Below are positions 31,901-47,360 of a stretch of DNA of 64,000 bases, in pieces. The notes under the pieces are model-generated. The model was not told where the DNA came from, made no database searches, and was given only the letters and a program-made list of their open reading frames with translations. A program made the translations under genes and the position numbers. The DNA is taken from assembly GCF_047511655.1 (NCBI RefSeq), contig NC_133398.1, positions 108,454,332 to 108,518,331 on the forward strand, in the 5' to 3' direction. Origin of the DNA: Castor canadensis. Its lineage: Eukaryota > Chordata > Mammalia > Rodentia > Castoridae. Numbering within the stretch: the first letter of the stretch is position 1; every line of letters begins with the position of its first letter.

Positions 31901-32545
31901 ATTTTCTGGAGACCAACAGCAATTAAAAATGCTGTGGGAACATTAAATTGAAAAAATACCTAGTGTACCTATCAAATATCGTGTTACTACTATATGTTAA
32001 CTGTACTAAATATGGATTTGCTAGATTACTGGATTATTTTCAAGGGGCTGCTGAATGCAGTGGTTACACACATCACCTGGAAAACAGAATTTCGAGGACA
32101 CTTCAGTCATTACAAAGGCAGAGACAATCAAGTGGTCACAGTTTTCTATGCCAATGTGGCCATTCCTTCTAAAGTTTATACAAAGGGAATTATAAAACTA
32201 CAAGGAAACCCCATGTCAAAAAACATTTCACAACACGAATGATGTTAATATTAAAAGAAGAAGCAAGCTATTTTCATCATACTTGCAGTTAAACTCAGGA
32301 CCTTATACTGCCTATGCAGGTGCCCTTGAGTCACCCTCCGAGCCACTTTTTGCTGATTATGTTTGATATCACGTCTTCCTTGTATGTCACATTTTATGTG
32401 ATGTAGTGAGGTATTTATAAAATTTATATGTTTCTGAATTATTTCCTTAATTTTTCATTTCCATGGTAATTCTATTTTTAGAAGTTTTTCATGTATACAA
32501 GACATTACATTATTCTTTCCAAATTAGTCATTGTTTACTCCTGCA
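28914..32545 (+). repeat. Array unit 2 (3,632 bp, internal deletion)
   Basis: Lacks about 71 bp at 31,110, where 'gacattgag' joins directly to 'ttcctgataa'. In other units the missing block is bounded by GAG on each side, as expected for loss between short direct repeats. It also has a 2-bp loss near 30,224. Confidence 0.95.
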
Positions 32546-35500
32546 TTCACAATATACTTTTCACTACAAAAAATATTTCTCTCTGTGTATTTCATCATAT
32601 TTTCTATATCTATAAGCATATATATTTTATTATTGTATATATCTACATACATATTTGTATATAAATATCTCCTATGTCATACCTCTAATATGTGGAAATT
32701 TTTCTTGTCTTTTCTAGTCTACTCTGGTCTGGGAAATATGTATCCATCCTTGCAGTTTTCATTGTGGTGGTCAACCTCCACAAAATTCTGCACTTTCCTG
32801 TTCATCATCCTAAGGACATGGTTGAATAGGCAGAGTTTGTAATTCTATAAATTCTAGGTAAGAGAGTTTCCATTTTCTTGGTATTGATGGAATTTATGTT
32901 AATTTAGTAGATATAGATCAATAGATTAAACAGGGATTGGCATCTTTCATTTATAATCATTCTGGTATTTGCCGGAATATCTGTATAGTGTCTGCGGGTA
33001 TTCTTCCTTGTTTTGTGAAATCAGACGTTATATATTGAACAGGAGTTTGTCTTAACTATGTGTCACCCTACACATGATCCTTCCAAATTAGTTTTAGTCT
33101 TTTCTATCACAGTATATTTTGCATCCAGAAATGAGTATGCATAACTTAATGATTTGTATTAATGATCAATATCCTAGTCTGTGCTCCTTGTGGTATGGGG
33201 CTCTCTTGGGTGTCCTTCTCCTTGTCATGGAAGAAGAGCCCTTAAATTTTTAAGATTTTACTCAGTATCATTTGGCTAAGTTTCACTGATAGATTAGTCT
33301 TATTTTCACCTGTACCTTACTTTTTTCCATGTTTCATGATTTTTTAGAATTTACATTATTTTCAACTTGGAAATTCCAATACAGTATTTCCAAATAGTAT
33401 GGTTGCTATCTGCAAGAATAGTTTTGTCATTTATGTTCGGTTCAATATTTCTCTTTGTCAATTTACCCTCCTTGCTCTCAAATTTAAAAAGTTGTCATTG
33501 TGTTGCCAGAAAAATTTTCAGTTCTCTCTAGTCCTGTTTAGCTATCAGATACACAGTTCTGAAGAGCCAGCGCAAACAACTTCAACGTTTGTTCCCCAAA
33601 TAATTTCTTATTTCCTTTTCAACATTTCGGTGTAATTTTGTGATTCTCCTGTATTTGGAAATAATATGTAGCATATATCTGTATCTAAATAGATGTGGAG
33701 GGTGATTTTTAAATTTGTGTTTTCTCATAGTTTTTCCAAATTTTTGTGATTTTGTTGTAGTATGTATAAACTTATGTGATTAGATTATTTTCTTTCTTCG
33801 TAAAAATACAAGGATGAAGTTCTCCCTTTTATCTAACGTATACATCGATGTGTATTTATGTGTCACCTATGGGACGATTTATTTTATAGTATGTATTCAT
33901 TTTTTAATTTCATTTTTGTTATCTATATATTTTTCCTAAATATTGGAGTGTAGCATGATAAGTTTCAAATTTATGTGTCCTTTTTTGAAAATCCTTACTT
34001 AGCTAAATTTCTCATTTCTGTTGCAGGCAATCTGTGAGCACTTTAAAATTCTTTCTCATTGTGACATCATAAAATTTTTCATACTTCAATGTTCTGTTAG
34101 GAATTCCCATAAAAGAGATTCTTTAACACCCAAGAAAAAGCACTCCAACAATTTACCTTTCCAATGTCATACATGATTCATCACTCATTTTATACTGGTA
34201 TGGCATTCACACTTAATTCCTAACAATTAAGATATATGGGGCAACATAAATTTTGATATACTTTTCAGTCATGTTCATGCTCATTTCTGGATGGTAATTT
34301 CAATATGCAGCTTCTTCAAGATTATCTGTATTGGCAATCTACCTTTAAAGGTTATTACCTCACCACTCACATGCATATTTCTCCATGCACATTACTAAAT
34401 ATTTTACAAATTGTATAACTTAATATCGGAAGGCATTTTCTACATTTTGCCTGCACTTTTCTATCACAGTTTCGGTGAACATTGAGGTTATATCAAAGCC
34501 TGCAAAATGTCCTCAACTTTAGAGATTTCCTTATGCGTTCCGCAATTTGCTGAAATATTACTATTTCTAGGTTCTTTTCATATTAGCCAGCATGGATATG
34601 ACGGCTGAAATTTAATTGTCTCGACTTATGTTTTGCTACAAAATGTTGATTTAATTTTAATTACTTCATTTTCTTGCAGATAAATTGTTATATGACACTT
34701 GACTATGGCATATTTGTTAATAATCATTCATATATGTGACATTGAGGGTTTTCTTTATGCATTCTAACAAGTGTCACTTCCTTTCAAAATCTAGTCAATA
34801 TCGTGAATTTTACCGAGTTCCTGATAATTATTTTCTTACTGTTATAGCTTCTTTGAAGTAACTTCTTCTTACTAAAGTCACGTTATATCACATTCTCTGG
34901 ATATGTCTTGAGTCTTCATTACCTATCTTTTTCTATTAGTTTCTATTTTGTTAACTTATTTCCTATCCACATGTTCTTTATTAAGAGTGTGAAAGTTCAT
35001 ATGTAAAAGCACAAGGCAGTTTTATTTCTTAAGGTGTTCTTCTAAGAGTAAAATATCCTTTGAAATGGTCTTCATTAAGAAAGTAAAACTATTTAATAAC
35101 AATTTCTTTTTGCCTACAAATTGCACTAATTCTTCCTTTTACTTTCTGCTTGAAAATTAATATAATACTGTAACTTTTGATATTATGAGAGTATCTATGA
35201 GTCCTGTTAACTACAATTGACCTGTTTATTCCAGGCGGATTAATGGCAATATTTTACATTTTTCTGGTAGTGGTAAGATATGGAGATGTCTTATTATCTC
35301 ATGGTTATTTATTAGGAACTCTATTTGAAAGAGAGGCTTTTTTGAAATCGAAAAAACCCACCTAAAAACACTACAAGCCAATATCTGTTCATTTCAGTTC
35401 ACTTGAACAGACTACTATATTCAGAATTCTGCGTTTCTAAAAACGATGGGTAACAGCTTGTCTTTACCTTGTCAATTCTTAGGAAGGCAAGTCAGCACTT

Positions 35501-36250
35501 TTATGAAACGGGCAACTTAACTCATTTTGAAAAGTTGTAACATAAGTTGTGCTTTGGGAAGTTACCCACTAGATTATATGTAAAGTTAAGAAACTGGCAG
35601 TTTATATTTTCTGGAGACCAACAGCAATTAAAAATGCTGTGGGAACATTAAATTGAAAAAATACCTAGTGTACCTATCAAATATCGTGTTACTACTATAT
35701 GTTAACTGTACTAAATATGGATTTGCTAAATTACTGGATTATTTTCAAGGGGCTGCTGAATGCAGTGGTTACAAACATCACCTGGAAAACAGAATTTCGA
35801 GGACACTTCAGTCATTACAAAGGCAGAGACAATCAAGTGGTCACAGTTTTCTATGCCAATGTGGCCAGTCCTTCTAAAGTTTATACAAAGGGAATTATAA
35901 AACTATAAGGAAACCCCATGTCAAAAAACATTTCACAACACGAATGATGTTAATATTAAAAGAAGAAGCAAACTATTTTCATCATAGTTGCAGTTAAACT
36001 CAGGACCTTATACTGCCTATGCAGGTGCCCTTGAGTCACCCTCCGAGCCACTTTTTGCTGATTAAGTTTGATATCACGTCTTCCTTGTATGTCACATTTT
36101 CTGTGATGTAGTGAGGTATTTATAAAATTTATATGTTTCTGAATTATTTCCTTAATTTTTCATTTCCATGGTAATTCTATTTTTAGAAGTTTTTCATGTG
36201 TACAAGACATTACATTATTCTTTCCAAATTAGTCATTGTTTACTCCTGCA
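32546..36250 (+). repeat. Array unit 3 (3,705 bp)
   Basis: Carries the block 34,567-34,655 ('ttagccagcatgg', 'gacttatgttttgc', 'gatttaatttt') that reappears in units 9 and 10 but not in 4-8. Near 33,121 it has 'tattttgcatcc' where others have 'tattttacatcc' or 'tatttttcatcc'. Confidence 0.95.
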
Positions 36251-39200
36251 TTCACAATATACTTTTCACTACAAAAAAATATTTCTCTCTGTGTATTTCA
36301 TCATATTTTCTATATCTATAAGTATATATATTTTATTATTGTATATATCTACATACATATTTGTATATAAATATCTCCTATGTCATACCTCTAATATGTG
36401 GAAATTTTTCTTGTCTTTTCTAGGCTACTCTGGTCTGGGAAATATGTATCCATCCTTGCAGTTTTCATTGTGGTGGTCAACCTCCACAAAATTCTGCACT
36501 TTCCTGTTCATCATCCTAAGGACAATGTTGAATAGGCAGAGTTTGTAATTCTATAAATTCTAGGTAAGAGAGTTTCCATTTTCTTGGTATTGATGGAATT
36601 TATGTTAATTTAGTAGATATAGATCAATAGATTAAACAGGGATTGGCATCTTTCATTTATAATCATTCTGGTGTTTGTCGGAATATGTGTATAGTGTCTG
36701 CGGGTATTCTTCCTTGTTTTGTGAAATCAGACGTTATTTATTGAACAGGAGTTTGTCTTAACTATGTGTCACCCTACACATGATCCTGCCAAATTAGTTT
36801 TAGTCTTTTCTATCACAGTATATTTTACATCCAGAGATGAGTATGCATAACTTAATGATTTGTATTAATGATCAATATCCTAGTCTGGGTTCCTTGTGGT
36901 ATGGGGCTCTCTTGGGTGTCCTTCTCCTTGTCATGGAAGAAGAGCCCTTAAATTTTTAAGATTTTACTCAGTATCATTTGGCTAAGTTTCACTGATAGAT
37001 TAGTCTTATTTTCACCTGTACCTTACTTTTTTCCATGTTTCATGATTTTTTAGAATTTACCTTATTTTCAACTTGGAAATTCCAATACAGTATTTCCAAA
37101 TAGTATGGTTGCTCTCTGCAAGAATAGTTTTGTCACTTATGTTCGGTTCAATATTTCTCTTTGTCAATTTACCCTCTTTGCTCTCAAATTTAAAAAGTTG
37201 TCATTGTGTTGCCAGAAAAATTTTGAGTTCTCTCTAGTCCTGTTTAGCTATCAGATACACAGTTCTGAAGAGCCAGCGCAAACAACTTCAACGTTTGTTC
37301 CCCAAATAATTTCTTATTTCCTTTTCAAAATTTCGGTGTAATTTTGTGATTCTCCTGTATTTGGAAATAATATGTAGCATATATCTGTATCTAAATAGAT
37401 GTGGAGGGTGATTTTTAAATTTGTGTTTTCTCATAGTTTTTAAAAATTTTTGTGATTTTGTTGTAGTATGTATAAACTTATGTGATTAGATTATTTTCTT
37501 TCTTCGTAAAAATACAAGGATGAAGTTCTCCCTTTTATCTAACGTATACATCGATGTGTATTTATGTGTCACCTATGTGACCATTTATTTTATAGTATGT
37601 ATTTATTTTTTAATTTCATTTTTGTTATCTATATATTTTTCCTAAATATTGGAGTGTAGCGTGATAAGTTTCAAATTTATGTGTCCTTTTTTGAAAATCC
37701 TTTCTTAGCTAAATTTCTCATTTCTGTTGCAGGCAATCTGTGAGCACTTTAAAATTCTTTCTCATTGTGACATCATAAAATTTTTCATACTTCAATGTTC
37801 TGTTAGGAATTCCCATAAAAGAGATTCTTTAACACCCAAGAAAAAGCACTCCAACAATTTACCTTTCCAATGTCATACATGATTCATCACTCATTTTATA
37901 CTGGTATGGCATTCACACTTAATTCCTAACAATTAAGATATATGGGGCAATATAAATTTTGATATACTTTTCAGTCATGTTCATGCTCATTTCTGGATGG
38001 TAATTTCAATATGCAGCTTCTTCAAGATTATCTGTATTGGCAATCTACCTTTAAAGGTTATTACCTCACCACTCACATGCATATTTATCGATGCACATTA
38101 CTAAATATTTTACAAATTGTATAACTTAATATCGGAAGGCATTTTCTACATTTTGCCTGCACTTTTCTATCACAGTTTCGGTGAACATTGAGGTTATATC
38201 AAAGCCTGCAAAATGTCCTCAACTTTAGAGATTTCCTTATGCGTTCCGCAATTTGCTAAAATATTACTATTTCAAGGTTCTTTTCATATTAGCAAGCATG
38301 GATATGACGGCTGAAATTTAATTGTCTCGACTTCTTTTGCTACAAAATGTTGATTGAATTTTAATTACTTCATTTTCTTGCAGATAAATTGTTATATGAC
38401 ACTTGACTATGGCATATTTGTTAATAATCATTCATATATGTGACATTGAGGGTTTTCTTTATGCATTCTAACAAGTGTCACTTCCTTTCAAAATCTAGTC
38501 AATATTGTGAATTTTACCGAGTTCCTGATAATTATTTTCTTACTGTTATATCTTCTTTGAAGTAACTCCTTCTTACTAAAGTCACGTTATATCACATTCT
38601 CTGGATATGTCTTGAGTCTTCATTACCTATATTTTTCTATTAGTTTCTATTTTGTTAACTTATTTCCTATCCACATGTTCTTTATTAAGAGTGTGAAAGT
38701 TCATATGTAAAAGCACAAGGCAGTTTTATTTCTTAAGGTGTTCTTCTAAGAGTAAAATATCCTTTGAAATGGTCTTCATTAAGAAAGTAAAACTATTTAA
38801 TAACAATTTCTTTTTGCCTACAAATTGCACTAATTCTTCCTTTTACTTTCTGCTTGAAAATTAATATAATATTGTAACTTTTGATATTATGAGAGTATCT
38901 ATGAGTCCTGTTAACTACAATTGACCTGTTTATTCCAGGCGGATTAATGGCAATATTTTACATTTTTCTGGTAGTGGTAAGATATGGAGATGTCTTATTA
39001 TCTCATGGTTATTTATTAGGAACTCTATTTGAAAGAGAGGCTTTTTTGAAATCGAAAAAACCCACCTAAAAACACTACAAGCCAATATCTGTTCATTTCA
39101 GTTCACTTGAACAGACTACTATATTCAGAATTCTCCGTTTCTAAAAACGATGAGTAAAAGCTTGTCTTTACCTTGTCAATTCTTAGGAAGGCAAGTCAGC

Positions 39201-39954
39201 ACTTTTATGAAACGGGCAACTTAACTCATTTTGAAAAGTTGTAACATAAGTTGTGCTTTAGGAAGTTACCCACTAGATTATATGTAAAGTTAAGAAACTG
39301 GCAGTTTATATTTTCTGGAGACCAACAGCAATTAAAAATGGTGTGGGAACATTAAATTGAAAAAATACCTAGTGTACCTATCAAATATCGTGTTACTACT
39401 ATATGTTAACTGTACTAAATATGGATTTGCTAGATTACTGGATTATTTTCAAGGGGCTGCTGAATGCAGTGGTTACACACATCACCTGGAAAACAGAATT
39501 TCGAGGACACTTCAGTCATTACAAAGGCAGAGACAATCAAGTGGTCACAGTTTTCTATGCCAATGTGGCCAGTCCTTCTAAAGTTTATACAAAGGGAATT
39601 ATAAAACTACAAGGAAACCCCATGTCAAAAAACATTTCACAACACGAATGATGTTAATATTAAAAGAAGAAGCAACCTATTTTCATCATACTTGCAGTTA
39701 AACTCAGGACCTTATACTGCCTATGCAGGTGCCCTTGAGTCACCCTCCGAGCCACTTTTTGCTGATTAAGTTTGATATCACGTCTTCCTTGTATGTCACA
39801 TTTTCTGTGATGTAGTGAGGTATTTATAAAATTTATATGTTTCTGAATTATTTCCTTAATTTTTCATTTCCATGGTAATTCTATGTTTAGAAGTTATTCA
39901 TGTATACAAGACATTATATTATTCTTTCCAAATTAGTCATTGTTTACTCCTGCA
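36251..39954 (+). repeat. Array unit 4 (3,704 bp)
   Basis: One extra A in the A-run near 36,275 accounts for the added base and shifts the local open frame. The second half already has the 'atttcaaggttc' and 'gacttcttttgc' forms of units 5-8, whereas the first half keeps 'actatgtgtcacc' as in units 1-3. Confidence 0.95.
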
Positions 39955-42900
39955 TTCACAATATACTTTTCACTACAAAAAATATTTCTCTCTGTGTATT
40001 TCATCATATTTTCTATATCTATAAGCATATATATTTTATTATTGTATATATCTACATACATATTTGTATATAAATATCTCCTATGTCATACCTCTAATAT
40101 GTGGAAATTTTTCTTGTCTTTTCTAGGCTACTCTGGTCTGGGAAATATGTATCCATCCTTGCAGTTTTCATTGTGGTGGTCAACCTCCACAAAATTCTGC
40201 ACTTTCCTGTTCATCATCCTAAGGACAATGTTGAATAGGCAGAGTTTGTAATTCTATAAATTCTAGGTAAGAGAGTTTCCATTTTCTTGGTATTGATGGA
40301 ATTTATGTTAATTTAGTAGATATAGATCAATAGATTAAACAGGGATTGGCATCTTTCATTTATAATCATTCTGGTATTTGCCGGAATATCTGTATAGTGT
40401 CTGCGGGTATTCTTCCTTGTTTTGTGAAATCAGACGTTATTTATTGAACAGGAGTTTGTCTTAACTATATGTCACCCTACACATGATCCTTCCAAATTAG
40501 TTTTAGTCTTTTCTATCACAGTATATTTTTCATCCAGAGATGAGTATGCATAACTTAATGATTTGTATTAATGATCAATATCCTAGTCTGGGCTCCTTGT
40601 GGTATGGGGCTCTCTTGGGTGTCCTTCTCCTTGTCATGGAAGAAGAGCCCTTAAATTTTTAAGATTTTACTCAGTATCATTTGGCTAAGTTTCACTGATA
40701 GATTAGTCTTATTTTCACCTGTACCTTACTTTTTTCCATGTTTCATGATTTTTTAGAATTTACCTTATTTTCAACTTGGAAATTCCAATACAGTATTTCC
40801 AAATAGTATGGTTGCTCTCTGCAAGAATAGTTTTGTCATTTATGTTCGGTTCAATATTTCTCTTTGTCAATTTACCCTCCTTGCTCTCAAATTTAAAAAG
40901 TTGTCATTGTGTTGCCAGAAAAATTTTGAGTTCTCTCTAGTCCTGTTTAGCTATCAGATACACAGTTCTGAAGAGCCAGCGCAAACAACTTCAACGTTTG
41001 TTCCCCAAATAATTTCTTATTTCCTTTTCAAAATTTCGGTGTAATTTTGTGATTCTCCTGTATTTGGAAATAATATGTAGCATATATCTGTATCTAAATA
41101 GATGTGGAGGGTGATTTTTAAATTTGTGTTTTCTCATAGTTTTTCCAAATTTTTGTGATTTTGTTGTAGTATGTATAAACTTATGTGATTAGATTATTTT
41201 CTTTCTTCGTAAAAATACAAAGATGAAGTTCTCCCTTTTATCTAACGTATACATCGATGTGTATTTATGTGTCACCTATGTGACCATTTATTTTATAGTA
41301 TGTATTCATTTTTTAATTTCATTTTTGTTATCTATATATTTTTCCTAAATATTGGAGTGTAGCGTGATAAGTTTCAAATTTATGTGTCCTTTTTTGAAAA
41401 TCCTTACTTAGCTAAATTTCTCATTTCTGTTGCAGGCAATCTGTGAGCACTTTAAAATTCTTTCTCATTGTGACATCATAAAATTTTTCATACTTCAATG
41501 TTCTGTTAGGAATTCCCATAAAAGAGATTCTTTAACACCCAAGAAAAAGCACTCCAACAATTTACCTTTCCAATGTCATACATGATTCATCACTCATTTT
41601 ATACTGGTATGGCATTCACACTTAATTCCTAACAATTAAGATATATGGGGCAACATAAATTTTGATATACTTTTCAGTCATGTTCATGCTCATTTCTGGA
41701 TGGTAATTTCAATATGCAGCTTCTTCAAGATTATCTGTATTGGCAATCTACCTTTAAAGGTTATTACCTCTCCACTCACATGCATATTTCTCCATGCACA
41801 TTACTAAATATTTTACAAATTGTATAACTTAATATCGGAAGGCATTTTCTACATTTTGCCTGCACTTTTCTATCACAGTTTCGGTGAACATTGAGGTTAT
41901 ATCAAAGCCTGCAAAATGTCCTCAACTTTAGAGATTTCCTTATGCGTTCCGCAATTTGCTGAAATATTACTATTTCAAGGTTCTTTTCATATTAGCAAGC
42001 ATGGATATGACGGCTGAAATTTAATTGTCTCGACTTCTTTTGCTACAAAATGTTGATTGAATTTTAATTACTTCATTTTCTTGCAGATAAATTGTTATAT
42101 GACACTTGACTATGGCATATTTGTTAATAATCATTCATATATGTGACATTGAGGGTTTTCTTTATGCATTCTAACAAGTGTCACTTCCTTTCAAAATCTA
42201 GTCAATATTGTGAATTTTACCGAGTTCCTGATAATTATTTTCTTACTGTTATATCTTCTTTGAAGTAACTCCTTCTTACTAAAGTCACGTTATATCACAT
42301 TCTCTGGATATGTCTTGAGTCTTCATTACCTATATTTTTCTATTAGTTTCTATTTTGTTAACTTATTTCCTATCCACATGTTCTTTATTAAGAGTGTGAA
42401 AGTTCATATGTAAAAGCACAAGGCAGTTTTATTTCTTAAGGTGTTCTTCTAAGAGTAAAATATCCTTTGAAATGGTCTTCATTAAGAAAGTAAAACTATT
42501 TAATAACAATTTCTTTTTGCCTACAAATTGCACTAATTCTTCCTTTTACTTTCTGCTTGAAAATTAATATAATACTGTAACTTTTGATATTATGAGAGTA
42601 TCTATGAGTCCTGTTAACTACAATTGACCTGTTTATTCCAGGCGGATTAATGGCAATATTTTACATTTTTCTGGTAGTGGTAAGATATGGAGATGTCTTA
42701 TTATCTCATGGTTATTTATTAGGAACTCTATTTGAAAGAGAGGCTTTTTTGAAATCGAAAAAACCCACCTAAAAACACTACAAGCCAATATCTGTTCATT
42801 TCAGTTCACTTGAACAGACTACTATATTCAGAATTCTCCGTTTCTAAAAACGATGGGTAAAAGCTTGTCTTTACCTTGTCAATTCTTAGGAAGGCAAGTC

Positions 42901-43657
42901 AGCACTTTTATGAAACGGGCAACTTAACTCATTTTGAAAAGTTGTAACATAAGTTGTGCTTTAGGAAGTTACCCACTAGATTATATGTAAAGTTAAGAAA
43001 CTGGCAGTTTATATTTTCTGGAGACCAACAGCAATTAAAAATGGTGTGGGAACATTAAATTGAAAAAATACCTAGTGTACCTATCAAATATCGTGTTACT
43101 ACTATATGTTAACTGTACTAAATATGGATTTGCTAGATTACTGGATTATTTTCAAGGGGCTGCTGAATGCAGTGGTTACACACATCACCTGGAAAACAGA
43201 ATTTCGAGGACACTTCAGTCATTACAAAGGCAGAGACAATCAAGTGGTCACAGTTTTCTATGCCAATGTGGCCAGTCCTTCTAAAGTTTATACAAAGGGA
43301 ATTATAAAACTACAAGGAAACCCCATGTCAAAAAACATTTCACAACACGAATGATGTTAATATTAAAAGAAGAAGCAACCTATTTTCATCATACTTGCAG
43401 TTAAACTCAGGACCTTATACTGCCTATGCAGGTGCCCTTGAGTCACCCTCCGAGCCACTTTTTGCTGATTAAGTTTGATATCACGTCTTCCTTGTATGTC
43501 ACATTTTCTGTGATGTAGTGAGGTATTTATAAAATTTATATGTTTCTGAATTATTTCCTTAATTTTTCATTTCCATGGTAATTCTATGTTTAGAAGTTAT
43601 TCATGTATACAAGACATTATATTATTCTTTCCAAATTAGTCATTGTTTACTCCTGCA
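39955..43657 (+). repeat. Array unit 5 (3,703 bp)
   Basis: First of the quartet 5-8. Marks are 'actatatgtcacc', 'tatttttcatcc', 'atacaaagatg' and 'cctctccactc'. I saw no difference from unit 6 in the stretches compared. Confidence 0.95.
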
Positions 43658-46600
43658 TTCACAATATACTTTTCACTACAAAAAATATTTCTCTCTGTGT
43701 ATTTCATCATATTTTCTATATCTATAAGCATATATATTTTATTATTGTATATATCTACATACATATTTGTATATAAATATCTCCTATGTCATACCTCTAA
43801 TATGTGGAAATTTTTCTTGTCTTTTCTAGGCTACTCTGGTCTGGGAAATATGTATCCATCCTTGCAGTTTTCATTGTGGTGGTCAACCTCCACAAAATTC
43901 TGCACTTTCCTGTTCATCATCCTAAGGACAATGTTGAATAGGCAGAGTTTGTAATTCTATAAATTCTAGGTAAGAGAGTTTCCATTTTCTTGGTATTGAT
44001 GGAATTTATGTTAATTTAGTAGATATAGATCAATAGATTAAACAGGGATTGGCATCTTTCATTTATAATCATTCTGGTATTTGCCGGAATATCTGTATAG
44101 TGTCTGCGGGTATTCTTCCTTGTTTTGTGAAATCAGACGTTATTTATTGAACAGGAGTTTGTCTTAACTATATGTCACCCTACACATGATCCTTCCAAAT
44201 TAGTTTTAGTCTTTTCTATCACAGTATATTTTTCATCCAGAGATGAGTATGCATAACTTAATGATTTGTATTAATGATCAATATCCTAGTCTGGGCTCCT
44301 TGTGGTATGGGGCTCTCTTGGGTGTCCTTCTCCTTGTCATGGAAGAAGAGCCCTTAAATTTTTAAGATTTTACTCAGTATCATTTGGCTAAGTTTCACTG
44401 ATAGATTAGTCTTATTTTCACCTGTACCTTACTTTTTTCCATGTTTCATGATTTTTTAGAATTTACCTTATTTTCAACTTGGAAATTCCAATACAGTATT
44501 TCCAAATAGTATGGTTGCTCTCTGCAAGAATAGTTTTGTCATTTATGTTCGGTTCAATATTTCTCTTTGTCAATTTACCCTCCTTGCTCTCAAATTTAAA
44601 AAGTTGTCATTGTGTTGCCAGAAAAATTTTGAGTTCTCTCTAGTCCTGTTTAGCTATCAGATACACAGTTCTGAAGAGCCAGCGCAAACAACTTCAACGT
44701 TTGTTCCCCAAATAATTTCTTATTTCCTTTTCAAAATTTCGGTGTAATTTTGTGATTCTCCTGTATTTGGAAATAATATGTAGCATATATCTGTATCTAA
44801 ATAGATGTGGAGGGTGATTTTTAAATTTGTGTTTTCTCATAGTTTTTCCAAATTTTTGTGATTTTGTTGTAGTATGTATAAACTTATGTGATTAGATTAT
44901 TTTCTTTCTTCGTAAAAATACAAAGATGAAGTTCTCCCTTTTATCTAACGTATACATCGATGTGTATTTATGTGTCACCTATGTGACCATTTATTTTATA
45001 GTATGTATTCATTTTTTAATTTCATTTTTGTTATCTATATATTTTTCCTAAATATTGGAGTGTAGCGTGATAAGTTTCAAATTTATGTGTCCTTTTTTGA
45101 AAATCCTTACTTAGCTAAATTTCTCATTTCTGTTGCAGGCAATCTGTGAGCACTTTAAAATTCTTTCTCATTGTGACATCATAAAATTTTTCATACTTCA
45201 ATGTTCTGTTAGGAATTCCCATAAAAGAGATTCTTTAACACCCAAGAAAAAGCACTCCAACAATTTACCTTTCCAATGTCATACATGATTCATCACTCAT
45301 TTTATACTGGTATGGCATTCACACTTAATTCCTAACAATTAAGATATATGGGGCAACATAAATTTTGATATACTTTTCAGTCATGTTCATGCTCATTTCT
45401 GGATGGTAATTTCAATATGCAGCTTCTTCAAGATTATCTGTATTGGCAATCTACCTTTAAAGGTTATTACCTCTCCACTCACATGCATATTTCTCCATGC
45501 ACATTACTAAATATTTTACAAATTGTATAACTTAATATCGGAAGGCATTTTCTACATTTTGCCTGCACTTTTCTATCACAGTTTCGGTGAACATTGAGGT
45601 TATATCAAAGCCTGCAAAATGTCCTCAACTTTAGAGATTTCCTTATGCGTTCCGCAATTTGCTGAAATATTACTATTTCAAGGTTCTTTTCATATTAGCA
45701 AGCATGGATATGACGGCTGAAATTTAATTGTCTCGACTTCTTTTGCTACAAAATGTTGATTGAATTTTAATTACTTCATTTTCTTGCAGATAAATTGTTA
45801 TATGACACTTGACTATGGCATATTTGTTAATAATCATTCATATATGTGACATTGAGGGTTTTCTTTATGCATTCTAACAAGTGTCACTTCCTTTCAAAAT
45901 CTAGTCAATATTGTGAATTTTACCGAGTTCCTGATAATTATTTTCTTACTGTTATATCTTCTTTGAAGTAACTCCTTCTTACTAAAGTCACGTTATATCA
46001 CATTCTCTGGATATGTCTTGAGTCTTCATTACCTATATTTTTCTATTAGTTTCTATTTTGTTAACTTATTTCCTATCCACATGTTCTTTATTAAGAGTGT
46101 GAAAGTTCATATGTAAAAGCACAAGGCAGTTTTATTTCTTAAGGTGTTCTTCTAAGAGTAAAATATCCTTTGAAATGGTCTTCATTAAGAAAGTAAAACT
46201 ATTTAATAACAATTTCTTTTTGCCTACAAATTGCACTAATTCTTCCTTTTACTTTCTGCTTGAAAATTAATATAATACTGTAACTTTTGATATTATGAGA
46301 GTATCTATGAGTCCTGTTAACTACAATTGACCTGTTTATTCCAGGCGGATTAATGGCAATATTTTACATTTTTCTGGTAGTGGTAAGATATGGAGATGTC
46401 TTATTATCTCATGGTTATTTATTAGGAACTCTATTTGAAAGAGAGGCTTTTTTGAAATCGAAAAAACCCACCTAAAAACACTACAAGCCAATATCTGTTC
46501 ATTTCAGTTCACTTGAACAGACTACTATATTCAGAATTCTCCGTTTCTAAAAACGATGGGTAAAAGCTTGTCTTTACCTTGTCAATTCTTAGGAAGGCAA

Positions 46601-47360
46601 GTCAGCACTTTTATGAAACGGGCAACTTAACTCATTTTGAAAAGTTGTAACATAAGTTGTGCTTTAGGAAGTTACCCACTAGATTATATGTAAAGTTAAG
46701 AAACTGGCAGTTTATATTTTCTGGAGACCAACAGCAATTAAAAATGGTGTGGGAACATTAAATTGAAAAAATACCTAGTGTACCTATCAAATATCGTGTT
46801 ACTACTATATGTTAACTGTACTAAATATGGATTTGCTAGATTACTGGATTATTTTCAAGGGGCTGCTGAATGCAGTGGTTACACACATCACCTGGAAAAC
46901 AGAATTTCGAGGACACTTCAGTCATTACAAAGGCAGAGACAATCAAGTGGTCACAGTTTTCTATGCCAATGTGGCCAGTCCTTCTAAAGTTTATACAAAG
47001 GGAATTATAAAACTACAAGGAAACCCCATGTCAAAAAACATTTCACAACACGAATGATGTTAATATTAAAAGAAGAAGCAACCTATTTTCATCATACTTG
47101 CAGTTAAACTCAGGACCTTATACTGCCTATGCAGGTGCCCTTGAGTCACCCTCCGAGCCACTTTTTGCTGATTAAGTTTGATATCACGTCTTCCTTGTAT
47201 GTCACATTTTCTGTGATGTAGTGAGGTATTTATAAAATTTATATGTTTCTGAATTATTTCCTTAATTTTTCATTTCCATGGTAATTCTATGTTTAGAAGT
47301 TATTCATGTATACAAGACATTATATTATTCTTTCCAAATTAGTCATTGTTTACTCCTGCA
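43658..47360 (+). repeat. Array unit 6 (3,703 bp)
   Basis: Same marker set and length as unit 5. Confidence 0.95.
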
